A stretch of DNA of 64,000 bases from Vigna angularis (Eukaryota > Streptophyta > Magnoliopsida > Fabales > Fabaceae). The position numbers and the translations under genes are program-made. Each line of letters starts with the position of its first letter. Position 1 is the stretch's first letter. The notes under the pieces are model-generated. The model ran no database searches. It had not been told where the DNA came from and saw nothing but the letters and a program-made list of their open reading frames with translations. This document shows positions 1-11,019 of this stretch, piece after piece. Location of the stretch: positions 29,843,631 to 29,907,630 of the forward strand of contig NC_068971.1 of NCBI RefSeq assembly GCF_016808095.1. The letters are read 5' to 3'.

Positions 1-50
1 TCGATTAAGTCGTGAAAATATGCTTTTGTGCTTATGGTTTTTATATCACT

Positions 51-70
51 ATATATATATATATATATAT
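51..70. repeat. (AT)10 microsatellite
   Basis: Pure AT dinucleotide run in the 110 bases before the first LTR. Nothing else in 1-110 is recognisable. The opening bases (TCGATTAAGT) resemble the AATCGATT motif of the copia LTRs further on but are too short to assign. Confidence 0.9.
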
Positions 71-110
71 TATGCATACACATATATAGTTACTTCATGA
101 ACACAATAGT

Positions 111-1434
111 TGATAACGATTGATTTCACTGTTATTTGAGAGTAAATTTTGATATCAAATGATCCTTTTTTGACTTAGAAACTTGTTTGTTCTCTTGATT
201 TTAGTTTATTTTGGGAAATAATAGAGTTGAGGTTACACTTGAAGATTTTATCACTAAATCCCCTTGTTTTTGTAGGAAATTAGGATGAATTGGAAGAGGA
301 GTTAAATTGTTAAGAAGTTGGAAGTCATAAAGGACAGAAAGAGCACCAGAAGTGAAGGTTGCAGAAGGTCACACTCACGCTTAGGCGCCCCTTTCACGAC
401 CCTCAGCGCTGGAGCCTCCCATTCAAGCCTGGGCTCCCTTTTTGGGGCGTTGAGCGCCATCTTTCCTGCCACGTTTCACGTGTGAGCGACCTTCATTGGA
501 CGCTGAGCACCATTCTTCTTGCAAGCACGTCTGAGCGCACTAAGTAAGGGCGCTGAGCGGTGGCAACGTTGGCCCATGGCCCAATTCAGCCCTATTTAAG
601 GATTAACTCAACCTAGAGAGGTTATCTCTTGACAGAATTGACACAAATTTAGATTTTCTCAAACTCTCTGAAGGCAAAGTGGATGCGAAAGCTCTCCTTT
701 TCAGTTTTTAGGGTTTTTCTATCTTTTTCATTCCATTGCTCATCTAGTTTCTCCATGACGATGGGGAACTAAACATTCTTTGTTCTTGGGGGATGATGTA
801 ACCTTGTGAACTCTCATGTATTTGAATTGATTCTTATTTATTTATGCTTCGTTCATTAATTGTTAGGGTTATTCTCCTTTGCTCAATGCTTGTTATGTTT
901 AACTCCTTCATGGCATGGTTATTGGTTTTCGTGATATGGACACATATGGGGAAACCTAGATCTGGAGAATTGCTCCCAAAAGCAGTATTGCCTAGACATA
1001 GGGATATGAGTTTTGGTTATCTTAAGCTTCTGTGCGTATGTAATGTGTAATTAATTGGTAGGGAGACAAGACATTGGAAACTAGTAATTAAGGATAGGCT
1101 TTCTTCGCCGAGACATCGGGTTTTGAGCAATTTAGAAACATATTCATCTCATACATTGGTTTTTAACATTAATGAAGAAGATGAATTCGTACATGCATGA
1201 GAGGAAAATTGGTGAAATCTAAACCCCAACAACATATTCATCTCATATTTTCAACATCATCCATTCACTTTTGTGTTTTTCTTTCAATTGGTCAAAATTG
1301 CATTCATGTTTATCTTTATAGCATTTGCATTCAAAACCACTAAATTGTTCTTCAAAAGTCTTAATTAGTTGGGTAATCACATAATTGTTTAGTGCCGTGA
1401 GTCCTTTGGTGGTACACTTGCCGATATCTTAACA
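111..1434 (+). mobile_element. Family A 5' LTR (Athila-like Ty3/gypsy)
   Basis: LTR starting TGATAAC and ending TTAACA, followed by a tRNA-Asp primer site and gag, so it is a 5' LTR. It aligns along its length with the other family A LTRs at 4915, 24665, 54382 and 59856 (same order). A TATA-like TATTTAAG lies at 593-600. A GC-rich island at about 375-562 carries several copies of the dyad CGCTNAGCG, for example at 549-558. The shared landmarks CTAGTTTCTCCATGACGATG and GTGAGTCCTTTGG also occur. The left flank is ATAGT. The 3' LTR of this element is not seen; a family B element abuts its gag near 2100. Confidence 0.85.
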
Positions 1435-1440
1435 AGTTTT

Positions 1441-1458
1441 TGGCGCCGTTGCCGGGGA
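1441..1458 (+). other. Primer binding site, tRNA-Asp type
   Basis: TGGCGCCGTTGCCGGGGA lies 6 bases after the LTR end. It is the complement of the 3' end of plant tRNA-Asp and is the usual primer site of Athila-like elements. All 18 positions agree with the copy at 55666, which supports a conserved function. Confidence 0.85.
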
Positions 1459-1608
1459 CTCGTGGTTTAAAATATACTTTTGTGTTATTTTTAACCGATT
1501 AGACTTTATCTTTTATTTTTATCTTTTTATCTTTTTTTTTCTTTTTTTCTTTTTATCTTTTTATCTGTTTGTGCTAATTGGGTGTTCTAGTGTTTTGTTC
1601 TCTAGTGT

Positions 1609-2100
1609 ATGCAGGGTGCAATTCGGACTAGGAGCACAAAAGTTTCTGAACCTCTTCTTGAATGTCTTGATAACAGTAGAAGAAAAAGGAGAAACAAGAC
1701 GTCCAAAGAACTTTCCCCTTCTCTTGAGACTCTGTTACAGCCTTCACCTCAAAGATCTGACCAGGAAACTGAAAATATGGCTGAAGAGCAGAATGGTAGA
1801 CGTATCCTGACAGATTTTGCAATAGTCATTGAACCTCATCATTTTAATAGCATTGCTAGGCTGAGGGTTAATGCTGAAAATATGGAGATGAAGCTTGCGT
1901 TGATTCAATTGGTGAAGAGCAACCAATTTAATGGATTGCCACATGAAAATCCATATGAGCATCTGACCACATTGAATGAAATATGCAACACTGTGAAAGA
2001 CTCCAGAGGAAGCCTATGATTTGATTGAAAATATGGCTACGAATGATAATGAGATGCACACTGAAAGGACTCAATTGCAACAAAAAGGGAGTTCTACCAT
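1609..2100 (+). pseudogene. gag: Athila/Calypso-like gag, internally deleted
   Basis: Open frame from an ATG at 1609 to a stop at 2019, 136 codons. Residues about 66-130 match the Athila/Calypso gag pattern known to me (PHHFNSIARLRVNAENMEMK, then NQFNGLPHENPYEHLTT). The frame then jumps to sequence resembling a much later part of gag (PEEAYDLIENMATNDNEM, read in the next frame from about 2002). The capsid core and zinc knuckle are therefore missing. The ATG is about 150 bases after the primer site, behind a T-rich leader. Non-functional as a complete gag. Family assignment is from remembered motifs; the deletion is seen directly as a jump in homology. Confidence 0.7.
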
Positions 2101-2618
2101 TGCAATTGTAATTGAAAACGAAATTGATTCATTACAAAGAAAGGAAAAAAAAAGCAAACCTAAAAGCCCCCAAGGGGGTGTGGGGGGTTGGAAATTGTCC
2201 CAATGCTAGGAAAACCTAAGAAAAACGAAAAGTGGAGAGAAGAAAAGAGTTCCTAAAATCTGATTTACGGGTTTTAAAAGCCACATTTACCGTTTTGCCC
2301 TTCATATGGGCTTCTATTAAAATTGATCAAAAATAGGCCCAAAAGTCAAATCTGGTCCAAAATTGAGATAATAAAAACTACAAATGAAATTAAATGATGT
2401 GGAAGCCCTCTTAAAGTCCTAATTATATTTCCAAAATTGTCCTGCAATTAATAATGAAAATAATTAGACTTATATAATCCAAATTAATTTAGAATATGAA
2501 TTACTGATCAAATTAAGCCCAAATAGTTAAAATGAGACAATAATGGAGAGTTAAATACAATTCACTAATAAGATTCGGTATGGAAAGATAAGTGAATAGT
2601 ACCAAATAAAGATTCATC
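2100..2618 (-). mobile_element. Family B 3' LTR fragment
   Basis: On the minus strand this begins TGATGAATC at 2618 and aligns with the upstream part of the family B LTR at 48402-49682, including the AATTCACTAA and CCCAAATAGT blocks and the CCCCCAAGGGGG stretch near 2170. It stops at about 2100, where family A gag begins, so the downstream part of the LTR is missing. The left boundary is approximate, within about 40 bases. Confidence 0.7.
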
Positions 2619-3373
2619 AAAATAGACCACACTTAGTCTTTTGCACTCCTGGGCAAAATCAGGATGCATAACAAGGAACAATTCAAAAGACAGCAAGAGA
2701 GTGACACAACATTTGGAAACAAAAACAAAAAGATATACATCTAAAAAACAAATTTACACAATCCTCTAGGAATCTGGAAAAAGAAAATGAATAGACAACA
2801 TCCAACACACAGATTTGAGAGAAAGCAGATGATCATGGAAATCATCTAGGCAAGTCAAAATAGGGTAGAATAATCAATCAGCTTAAGAGGTGAATCAAAA
2901 GCAACAGAACCTCATATATGAACTATCGTTGTATCTCTCAAGTGTCTAGGGTAAACAATTTCAACTCAATGCACTCAAGAAAGCAAGCAATAAACAGAGT
3001 TGGCAAGTCTATAATATTAACACTCAAAACATATGCATGTTCAAATCAAAAGGTCCTTCATGGTTGTAATGGGGCCAAGGACAAGGGAGAATAAAATATG
3101 GATGAAGAGCTACAAACCAAAAAGAATAGAGGAGAAATGGGGAACAAGCGAAAGTTCAATAAAAGCACACCCAAAACCTCTAATTCAATCCTCTTCTTGA
3201 CTCCACTATTCAATTTTTTTTCGGATTTTTGTGGTTTTTTTTCTATCTTTTCTTGTCTTGTCTCTTTTCTTTTCTCTTTTTTTTAAGAACACAATTGTAA
3301 GAGAAAAGCTACACAACATATTTACACAACAAGAAGTAGACAAGCCAATAAAACTGGCTAGCCAATTCATAAG
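2619..3373 (-). mobile_element. Family B internal 3' region, non-coding
   Basis: Sequence just upstream, on the minus strand, of a family B 3' LTR. The portion 3262-3366 is closely matched by 44945-45045 in the second family B element, including TTAGAACACAATTGTAAGAG and ACACAACATATTTACACAAC. A short block near 3062 (GGTTGTAATG, GGCCAA) recurs near 11072 in element E. No credible coding frame: the open stretches over the T-rich tract at 3210-3285 are low complexity. It ends where a SIRE LTR starts. Confidence 0.6.
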
Positions 3374-4510
3374 TGTTGATAGGGGGAGTAATATGAGTCT
3401 TGAACCAAAATTCCTGATGTGTTTGTTTTTTATGATGACTACACAGTGACAGTAACAACACATAGATGTTGTCATGACACAACAGAAATGTGTTTTTTGT
3501 GTTTGATACACATGTGGATATGTAAAGGCTTATTTCTATTAATGCATATGTTGACATACTGTTGGTTCTGCATACTACTAATCATGATGTGTTTATATCT
3601 TTGTATGCATACTGTATGATTCTGTGTGATGAAAACCACAAGCATAAAAGCAAATCTTCATGACATAATCGATTACAGTATTGTGGTAATCAATTAAGTT
3701 CATCAAACAGCTTAAGTTTAAACTGTGGAAAAAGAACTAGTTTTGAATCGATAATATTAAGTGTTAAATTGATTAAAACTCGTGTCTTTGCATATATCAG
3801 TTTCAAATGTGTTGTGATGAGTTTTTGAAGAGAAAAAGTTTTCAAAATCTGGTTAAGTGCTTAGCTTAATCGATTACACATGTTATGTATAATAAATTAA
3901 GTATGTTATCTTTCGAAAACTGTTTTCAGCTAAGTCATAATAGCTATAACGGTTATATTTTTTAATATGTTTGACTAACATTAAATGCAAATCGATTACA
4001 TTAATTATGTATTCAATTAAGAGTTGTGTTAGTTATAATGATGTACATATGATTTTAATGTAACTGATTACATTACTAACGTAATCGATTATATTGCGTC
4101 TGTCATGGTGAAAACAATAAATTGACGCATTAGTTGCAATTCAAAAAGAATTGATCATTTGTATATTTTCATATCTGATATCTTTGATCTGAGAAATTTT
4201 TTTAGATTGCTTAAACGCTCCAAGAATCAAGACTTGAAGAATTTGAAGAAACTTGAAGGATTCTTGAGAGGAACTTTGTGGATGTGACTGACTGATCTTG
4301 TCTGCATTATTGAGGTGTATCTGCATTGATCAGAAAATTATTCTACAATGTTGATTGTGCTGTTTCCCGGTTCGTTCGTGAGAGGAACAAGAGTGAGGAG
4401 CTCTTGGACTTTGAGAGGTGTTTCTCAAAGGGGTTTTGCAACAAAAACATGTGGTTTTGCGCGTGCAAGTGTTTTCTTTCTATATTTGATTGTGAGTGGG
4501 AGATGTGATT
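3374..4510 (+). mobile_element. Truncated SIRE-like copia LTR
   Basis: Starts TGTTGATAGGGGGAGTAA, the start shared with the LTRs at 14932 and 23067. It carries the family's TAATCGATTACA palindromes (near 3667, 3868, 4083) and the CTTTGAGAGGTGTTTCTCAAA region near 4410. The last ~300 bases of the family LTR, ending in the CACCCCCC tract, are missing. No target duplication can be shown because of the truncation (left flank ATAAG). It interrupts the family B internal region. Confidence 0.75.
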
Positions 4511-4909
4511 TGATAACTCTTCAAATTTACGTATTTTTATGTGTTTAGGAGTCCTTCTTAGCTTCTCTTTGTTCTTAATTGTCTAGAATTAAGATAGTTT
4601 TAGGTTTTGCTTTAAATTCTATAGGTTTGTATATTTCTTGTTAAAAATAGGTTTTTAGGAGGAATTTTTTAGTTGTTGTTAAAAATTAGAGATTTTATAT
4701 TTATTTTAGAAAATATTTCTTTTTAATTGTTAGATTTCCTTTTCTTTTCTTTAATTTGGTATTGATTTTTTTTCCTTGATGCAGATATGAAATAGAATGG
4801 GCTGTTGCACTTAGATTGGGCCTTGACCTTTTTAGGCTGTTTGAAGCAGAAAGTTGTTAGCATGGATATTGGGCCTGGACTTGAACAAAAGGGGCTGATC
4901 TGCTGTTGC
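4511..4909 (+). other. Element D, first segment (host of nested insertions)
   Basis: Begins TGATAACTCTTC directly after the truncated SIRE LTR and may itself be the start of an LTR. It continues across two solo LTRs: removing them and one copy of each target duplication joins 4511-4914, 6173-6313 and 8041-9790 into one sequence of roughly 2.3 kb. No coding frame is recognised. T-rich, with TTTTTTTTCCTTGATGCAG near 4770 that resembles an intron acceptor, which may be chance. Confidence 0.4.
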
Positions 4910-4914
4910 CACAC

Positions 4915-6167
4915 TGATAACGGTTGAAAATACCATTATTTGTGATTCAATTTTGATATTAAAACAACCCTTTTTGACTTAGAAGCTTGCTTGAACTCAT
5001 GTTTTTAGTATAGTTTTGTGAATAAGTGAGTAGAAGGTATACTTGATGATTTTATCACTAAATTCCCTTGATTTTGTAGGTTATTGGAATGATTTAAAAG
5101 AGGAGTTAAAGTACCAAGGAGTTGGAATGCACAAAAAGAGAAAAAGACGTAGTGCATAAAAGGCAAGCTGAAGCTGAGTGCCAAAAAGGGGCCCTGAGCG
5201 CTAGAAAAGGGGGGCTGAGCGCTAGTTTTTGTGCTGTTAGGCGCCTAAGCGCCCCACTTAAGGCGCTGAGCGCCAACAACGTTGGCCCATGATCCAATTT
5301 TGATCTATTTAAGGACTTGCATGACCTAGGGTTGGTATCTCTTGATGGCTTGAGCACAAAAACACATGTTTTGCTCCTTTGGAGGCAGATTTGGGGATGC
5401 AGGAGCTCTCCTCTTCAGTTTCTAGGGTTTATCTATCTCTTCCATTCCATTGTACACCTAGTTTCTCCATGACGATGGGGAACTAAACTCTTTTGTTGTT
5501 GGGGAAGATGTAACCTCTAAACTCTCATGTATTTGAATTTGTTTTGAGTTATAATATGCTTCATTCATTAATTGTTAGGGATTTTCTCCTTTACCCTATG
5601 CTTGTTATGTTTTGATCATTCATAGCATGATTTTATGATTCGTTTGAGTATCAAGAGATATCTTACGAATCACGATCTGGAGAATTTCTCCCAAAAGCAG
5701 TATTGCTCAAGGATGGGGATATGAGTTTTGGTTGACTTAAGCTCCTAATCGTAATGCAGAATTAATTATTAGGGATGCAAGGGATTGTGGTCTAGTAATT
5801 AAGGATAGACTTTCTTTGTCGAGGGCTCGAGTTTTGAGTAATTTAGAAAGTGACGTTAACAATTTAATGAAGAAGAAGAATTCATATATGCATGAGAGTG
5901 ATTAGGTGAAATCTAAACCCGAACAACATTATCATCTCATATTATCAACTTCATCCATTCATTCTAGTGTTTAACCTCAATTGATCAAATTGCATTGATG
6001 TTTATTTTTATTGCATTTGCATTCAAAACCCCAAAAATTGTTCTTAAGTCTTAATTAGTTAAGCAGTTACACAACTGTTTAGTGACGTAAGACCTCGGGG
6101 ATACGATACTTGGTCTTACCATTTTATATTACTTGATACGATTCGGTACACTTGCCGACGCTTAATA
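4915..6167 (+). mobile_element. Solo LTR, family A, target duplication CACAC
   Basis: A complete family A LTR of 1253 bp with perfect flanking 5-bp repeats CACAC (4910-4914 and 6168-6172) and no internal region, so it is a solo LTR made by LTR-LTR recombination. The end is TTAATA where other copies have TTAACA, one C-to-T change at the terminal dinucleotide. The GC-rich dyad island is at about 5174-5276 (GAGCGCTAG twice, GGCGCCTAAGCGCC, GGCGCTGAGCGCC). CTATTTAAGG at 5304-5313 is the TATA-like box. Confidence 0.92.
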
Positions 6168-6555
6168 CACACTTGGGATATGTTGTTGATTGGAAGCAAT
6201 TTAGGCCAACGTTTTTGGCTGCAACATTGGATCATTTTGGCCAGTAGAAACTCTTTTTGGTTGGCTTATTCTTCTTTGAAATGGCTCCTGGGTTGAATTG
6301 TTCAGAATGTGGTTGATGGGTGTCACACCCGCACCAAATTTGATGTGCAATAAGAATGCAGTATAGACTAGGAAGTGACTCCTAGGTCGTCTCTCAAGGA
6401 CCAAATGTGGTTCAGGAATTAGGTCAAACACGTAGTGGGAGGGGGGGGGGGGGTTTGAAAGTGTTTTTGCAAGGAAAATTAAACTAAATTAAAACTGGAA
6501 GTTAAACATAACTAAACAGAACCGAAAGCATTGAATGAAATATGGAAAACATGAA

Positions 6556-6825
6556 GACCGAACGATTCTTCACAAGGTCGAACGGTTCTACTAACCAGGG
6601 CGATCGACTCTAACAACAAGCGTGTTGGAGACCGAATGGTTTTGTTTATAGACCGAATGGTCTTGGAGAGGACACCGATCAATATTAAAACAGTAAAATG
6701 GAAATGCAGATTAAAGCCGAACGATCATAAGGATGGACCGAACGGTAAACATAAGCAATGATGAAGGACCCGTTTGGTCATGACAGACCGAACGGTAGCA
6801 ATGAAAAACCGAACGGTAATTCGGT
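6556..6825. repeat. ACCGAACGGT motif cluster
   Basis: About eight scattered copies and near-copies of ACCGAACGGT, spaced roughly 15-80 bases, all with AA in the centre when read on the plus strand (for example 6737-6746, and others near 6785 and 6807). The arms ACCG and CGGT are complementary. The cluster lies in the downstream part of the minus-strand solo LTR and mirrors the cluster at 7500-7811. Confidence 0.8.
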
Positions 6826-7499
6826 AAATGCAGAAATAGTAAACGTGCAAAATTCAAAACACAACAAAAATGAAAGTAGAAAACACAGTAGTATAGCAAA
6901 ACAAAACTTATACAGCTGAACGTGAATTTGCAAATGGAAAATGCACCAGAAACAGAAAACGTCAATGAACAGTAAAATGACAAACTATAACAGTAAAGAG
7001 GACGAAATGAATAGTAGAACGCAACAATGCACAGTAAAAGACCAAATGCAAAGAAGAAATGACGAAATGAACAGTAGAAAACCGATTGGCAGCAACAAAT
7101 GAACAGTAAAAACATAAAATGAAGATGAAGCTTGAGGGTAGAAACAGATTAAACTATGAAATTGTAAAGTGAATGAGTTCAATACATGAAAATAAAAGAA
7201 AGCCAAAACCTAAACTCCCCCAAGGGGAGGAAGAAGAAGACGCTCCCAAGAATGTAAGTGGCTGTTGGGAGACTTGTAGAGAAATATGCTTTTAGGGTTT
7301 TTATATAACCCTAAAGACCAAAAATACCCTCTTAATGGGCCTGTCCTACAAAGTAACCTACAATTGGGCCGAAATTCCTAAGGTTTGACCAAATCACCTT
7401 CTAAAATGAAATTAAACTACACCATTGACGTGGCCACCCTATTGAAGTCCAAGAATGTGCTTCCAACACTGCTGCTTAGTTTCTCTGGTCACATACTCT

Positions 7500-7811
7500 G
7501 ACCGTTCGGTCATGAAGGGCTTAGACAAGTTGTATGCCATTCGGTTCATCACTACATCAAACCGTTCCGTCAGTAAGCTCTGCATGTTTTTCTAACCATT
7601 CGGTGCAACACTACTCAGACCGTTCGGCCCAGCCTTCAGTGCAGGCTTACAACAGGCTGTTCGGTCAAAGCTTCCAAGACCGTTCGGTTGTGAATTTGGA
7701 AAACCGTTCGGTCAGGACTTCGTCAGACCGCTCGGTCAAGACATTTGTCAGACTGCTCAATCAAATAGTCTCTAACCGTTCGGTCCTAACAGTGTCAGAC
7801 CGTATGGCTCT
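7500..7811. repeat. ACCGTTCGGT motif cluster
   Basis: About twelve copies and near-copies of GACCGTTCGGTC, beginning with a perfect one at 7500-7511 and recurring every 20-40 bases to near 7811. The centre is TT on the plus strand in most copies, so the array is oriented opposite to the one at 6556-6825. It produces a spurious open frame over the same bases. It lies in the upstream (U3-side) part of the minus-strand LTR. Confidence 0.8.
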
Positions 7812-8040
7812 GTGTAGTACGTTCAAACCTTTTGTCAACCTTTCAAACAGTGATTGTCCTGCAAATAGTAATTGAAATAATTAAGTCCAAATAATTCAAA
7901 TTAATGAAAATAAGAATTAGTCTTGAAATTAAGCCCAAATAGTGAAAATGGAATAATAATTTAGAATTAAGCACAATTCACTAACAAAGTATGGTGCGAA
8001 AAGCTAAGTGTATAGTGAAAAATGGTGACTCATCAGTGGT

Positions 8041-9790
8041 GAGTGGGCTGGAGACTTAAGTGGATTGCAGAAAAGCCCAAGTTAAAATGCACAACTCTGA
8101 CTTAGTCATACGGTGCGTTTTGTTGCTGGGAAATATCTGCCACTTTTAGGGGTCTATCTCTTGAGACTTCATTTGGAGGAGAAAGCACTCTCTCGAGCAT
8201 AGTTAAAAATGAGAGAAGAAACCCAAAGCTAGGGTTCGCAAGGAGAAAGGGCGAAGCGAGAAGACAAAGTCGTGCCCAAGTGCCACTTACCTAGATGATC
8301 GAGGCAGCAAAGCATACGTGTTAGAGGCTGGCCGGTGAAAATGGAGAACACGATCGGAGGGTGTGAAAAGAAAGCGAACGAAAGTCGTCCGATGAGGAAG
8401 CGTCACGAGCAAGTTTCTTTTTCCCTTTTCCCTCTTTCATTTTTTCTTTTTCAACCCTATATAAAGGGGTTTCTGCCATGTAAATAGAGAGCATAAACAC
8501 CTTTAGACACACTTTCAGTTTTATAGTTTACACTCTTTAGATTAGGGTTTTTTACGCTTTTGTAGAAGTAGGGTTCTTGGCTACCGGATTTCACCTTGAA
8601 GCTTGCGGGAGTGACAGTCGCGAGTGGTTTGGTGAGTCTAGTAGCATGTAAATTTCTTTTTCGTGTTAATAAAAGTTTAATTTCGTGCCCTTTTTCTTTT
8701 CTTGTTTGAGTTGAGATTTTTCTTTGCTTTTGATTTCTTGTTTTGTTCGAAGAAATTGATTTAGACTCTGTAACTCTGCATTTCAATGATTCCTTTGGGA
8801 ATTAAATGACTCTACAGTGAGCATTCATTTTCGAGATGTCTTCTCGTGTCAGAGATGAGTCCAATGCATAAAGATTCATCAAATTTATGTTTCTCCTCTT
8901 TTATTTCTATTAATTCTGGTATGTGTGATTTCAATGTTGTAATTGGACTGTGTTTGAGCATTTTGAAGGAAAACATCTAAATTTCTACATCTGTTTTGGA
9001 TGTAATAGGACCCCGAGGTGGGCCTAGATTTTCAAGGGGTCTTCTTGAGAGATGTTAAGCTTCATAATTGTCAAACTAAGTTCAATTTCAGTGTTGTATT
9101 TTCATTCTTGTAAAATTGTGCAATTTACATTTCTTGCTAGTTATTCTGAGTTCTAGTATCTTTTATGTTTTTCTTAGCATTTATCTTCACTGCTCATTAC
9201 ATTCTGAAACTGATTTTTTTTTTATTCTTTTGTTCGTGCTTTAATTCTCATTGTCTTATTTTGTCAAATTCACATTGTTCTATTTCTTTCTCTGAACTGT
9301 ATGGTTTTGTTTTACTTAGGATTTGAAGTATTTGATTAGTTATGTTTAGTTGATTACATTTAGTTTAGGTAAATTGATTCTTCATTTTTGTTGCATGTAT
9401 ATAGTATAGGTTTATTTCTGTCAATTTGGATAATTAGTTCAATGTATTTAAGATTCATAGTGTAGTGTAGTATATGTATGATGTTCATTTAGGTTTAGTT
9501 GCATGATGTAGATTTTACATTTATAGTTTTTAGGTTCTCTTATTAGGCAATAACAATGTTCAGTAGTTAGGTCCTTTCTTTTGCATTAATTTCTTAGTCT
9601 AGTTTAGGTTTCATATTAGAGTTTTATTTTCTTCAGTTTAATACAAATTCTTTCATGTTTTTTTTATTTTGTTATTTCTAGTTTTATTATTTCCCCACCT
9701 TGCATTAGTAATTAGGTAGTAAATAAAATAAAAGACTTAACCCTACACTTTAAGCTTAATTTTAGTTGAGTCCCTGGATTGATACCTAAG
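8041..9790 (+). other. Element D, last segment, promoter- or LTR-like
   Basis: Continuation of D after the family B solo LTR. TATATAAAG at 8458-8466 is a good plant TATA box, followed by a C/T-rich leader and TAGGGTTTTTTACG near 8542. The region is non-coding; its open frames are short and unrecognised. After 8640 it becomes T-rich and ends TTGAGTCCCTGGATTGATACC, a phrase that resembles the end of some gypsy LTRs. Most likely the U3-R-U5 of an old LTR element; a host promoter is the alternative. Confidence 0.35.
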
Positions 9791-10799
9791 TGATGAATCA
9801 CTATTTGGGGACAACAAGAGTGTGACCACATCAATAATTGTATCTAATTTCGTTTTGTGATTTTAATTATTCTAGTTTGGACAAATTTTCACCTTTGGGA
9901 CTCAATTTTAGGACAACCACATACTAAGGGCATTTTCGTCTTTTGGGGTTATAAAGACCCAAAATCAGATTTTAGAAGCTCTCTCTCCTTCATTTTCGTT
10001 TTCTCCTTTACGGTTTGGAGCATTTGGGCGTTTTCTTCCATCCCCCATTTGTGCGGGTGGGAGGGGGGGGGGTTAGGTTTGCTTTCTTGTATTGAATCTC
10101 GTTTATGTGTTTAATTCCAATTGCATTTCTATTTTTGTTCCTTTCTTCCAATTGCGTTTTCAATTTCGTTTCAAGCTTTGCATGTAAGTTTCATTTTCGT
10201 TTGCTGTTACATTTTATGTGCTATAATTCCATTTCGTTCTTCTATTTGGGTTTCGTTTTAATGGTAGCTTAAGTGTGCTTTGTTGGTCATTAACGAAATT
10301 GCATTGTTTCCATGAGATTTTTGAGTTGGAATTGTGATTTTGCTGCTCTAATTTGGCTCAATATCCAATATGTTTTGTAGGGTATATGCTTAGTTGCCTA
10401 ATTGGTGTTTAATCTTCGCTTAGTTGATTGGACTGTATGGTGCAGAATTGATTGAACTTATGCATTACATTCGCTTAGTTTGCAATTATGAAAACATGGT
10501 TAGTCTTTGCTTAGTTGGTTAACTTGTGTTGGATTAGGAGTTAGATTATTGTTTATTTGTTGCTAATCTGTGATTGGAATCATTGTAATTGAGTTAGTGA
10601 CCAATCGTTTTCAATCTTTGTTGAATTCGAGTTTTAATTTAGTGCATTTCATACTACAAAACTGTCCACAACCCCCCACCAAGTGTTCGATCTAATTCCT
10701 GAACCACATTTGGTTCTTGAGAGACGACCTAGAAGTCACTTCCTAGTATTATACTGCACTTTATTGCATATTAATTTGACTCAAGTACGACCTCGATCA
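9791..10799 (+). mobile_element. Family B LTR, plus strand, about 1 kb
   Basis: Starts TGATGAATCACTA and ends CCTCGATCA, matching both ends of the family B LTR in the opposite orientation to the other copies. The conserved tract near the end (GAGAGACGACCTAGAAGTCAC) is the reverse complement of the one at 48457-48481. Flanks CTAAG and TGCCC do not match and no primer site follows, so this is a displaced or recombined LTR. A 10-G run near 10062 and CCACAACCCCCCACC near 10668 are typical of the family. Confidence 0.7.
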
Positions 10800-10899
10800 T
10801 GCCCCCATTCAGTGGACGTCAAATCCTCCTCTACATTCATCTGATCATTGTGCATTTAGATGTTTAATCCTTGTATTGTTCGATGTTTTCGGTGACCTA

Positions 10900-11018
10900 T
10901 TAACGTCGGCCTGTGTAATTCGACGTTAATATAACGTCTCCTAATATGATGTCGGCCTCGAGTACACTGTTAAAAGCCCAAAACCACCGACGTTGTACGC
11001 TATTTTTGTTCTAGTGAA
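10900..11018. mobile_element. CACTA transposon terminus (right end)
   Basis: The segment ends TTTTTGTTCTAGTG; reversed it reads CACTAGAACAAAAA, followed by CGTACAACGTC and GGGCTTTTAAC. The terminus at 27708 has the same order: CACTAG, CAAAAA, CGTACAACGTC, GGGCTTTTAAC. Repeated ACGTC and GACGT words in the subterminal 100 bases are typical of CACTA elements. No transposase and no partner terminus in the right orientation nearby, so it is an orphan end. Confidence 0.6.
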
Positions 11019-11019
11019 T

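Larger units (their letters stand above)
6314..8035 (-). mobile_element. Solo LTR, family B, target duplication GTGGT
   Basis: On the minus strand it starts TGATGAGTCACC and ends CACCCATCA. Perfect 5-bp repeats GTGGT flank it (6309-6313 and 8036-8040). At 1722 bp it is about 440 bp longer than the family B LTR at 48402-49682. The excess is made up largely of two clusters of a GACCGNNCGGTC motif, annotated separately. A run of 13 G lies at 6441-6453. The conserved tract with AGACTAGGAAGTGACTCCTA at about 6364-6383 is shared with 44103, 48451 and, inverted, 10730. It sits inside element D. Confidence 0.9.

Noticed and set aside
7534..7875. 113-codon frame with repeated Ser/Arg/Val pattern
   Set aside because: It is produced by the ACCGTTCGGT array inside a solo LTR.
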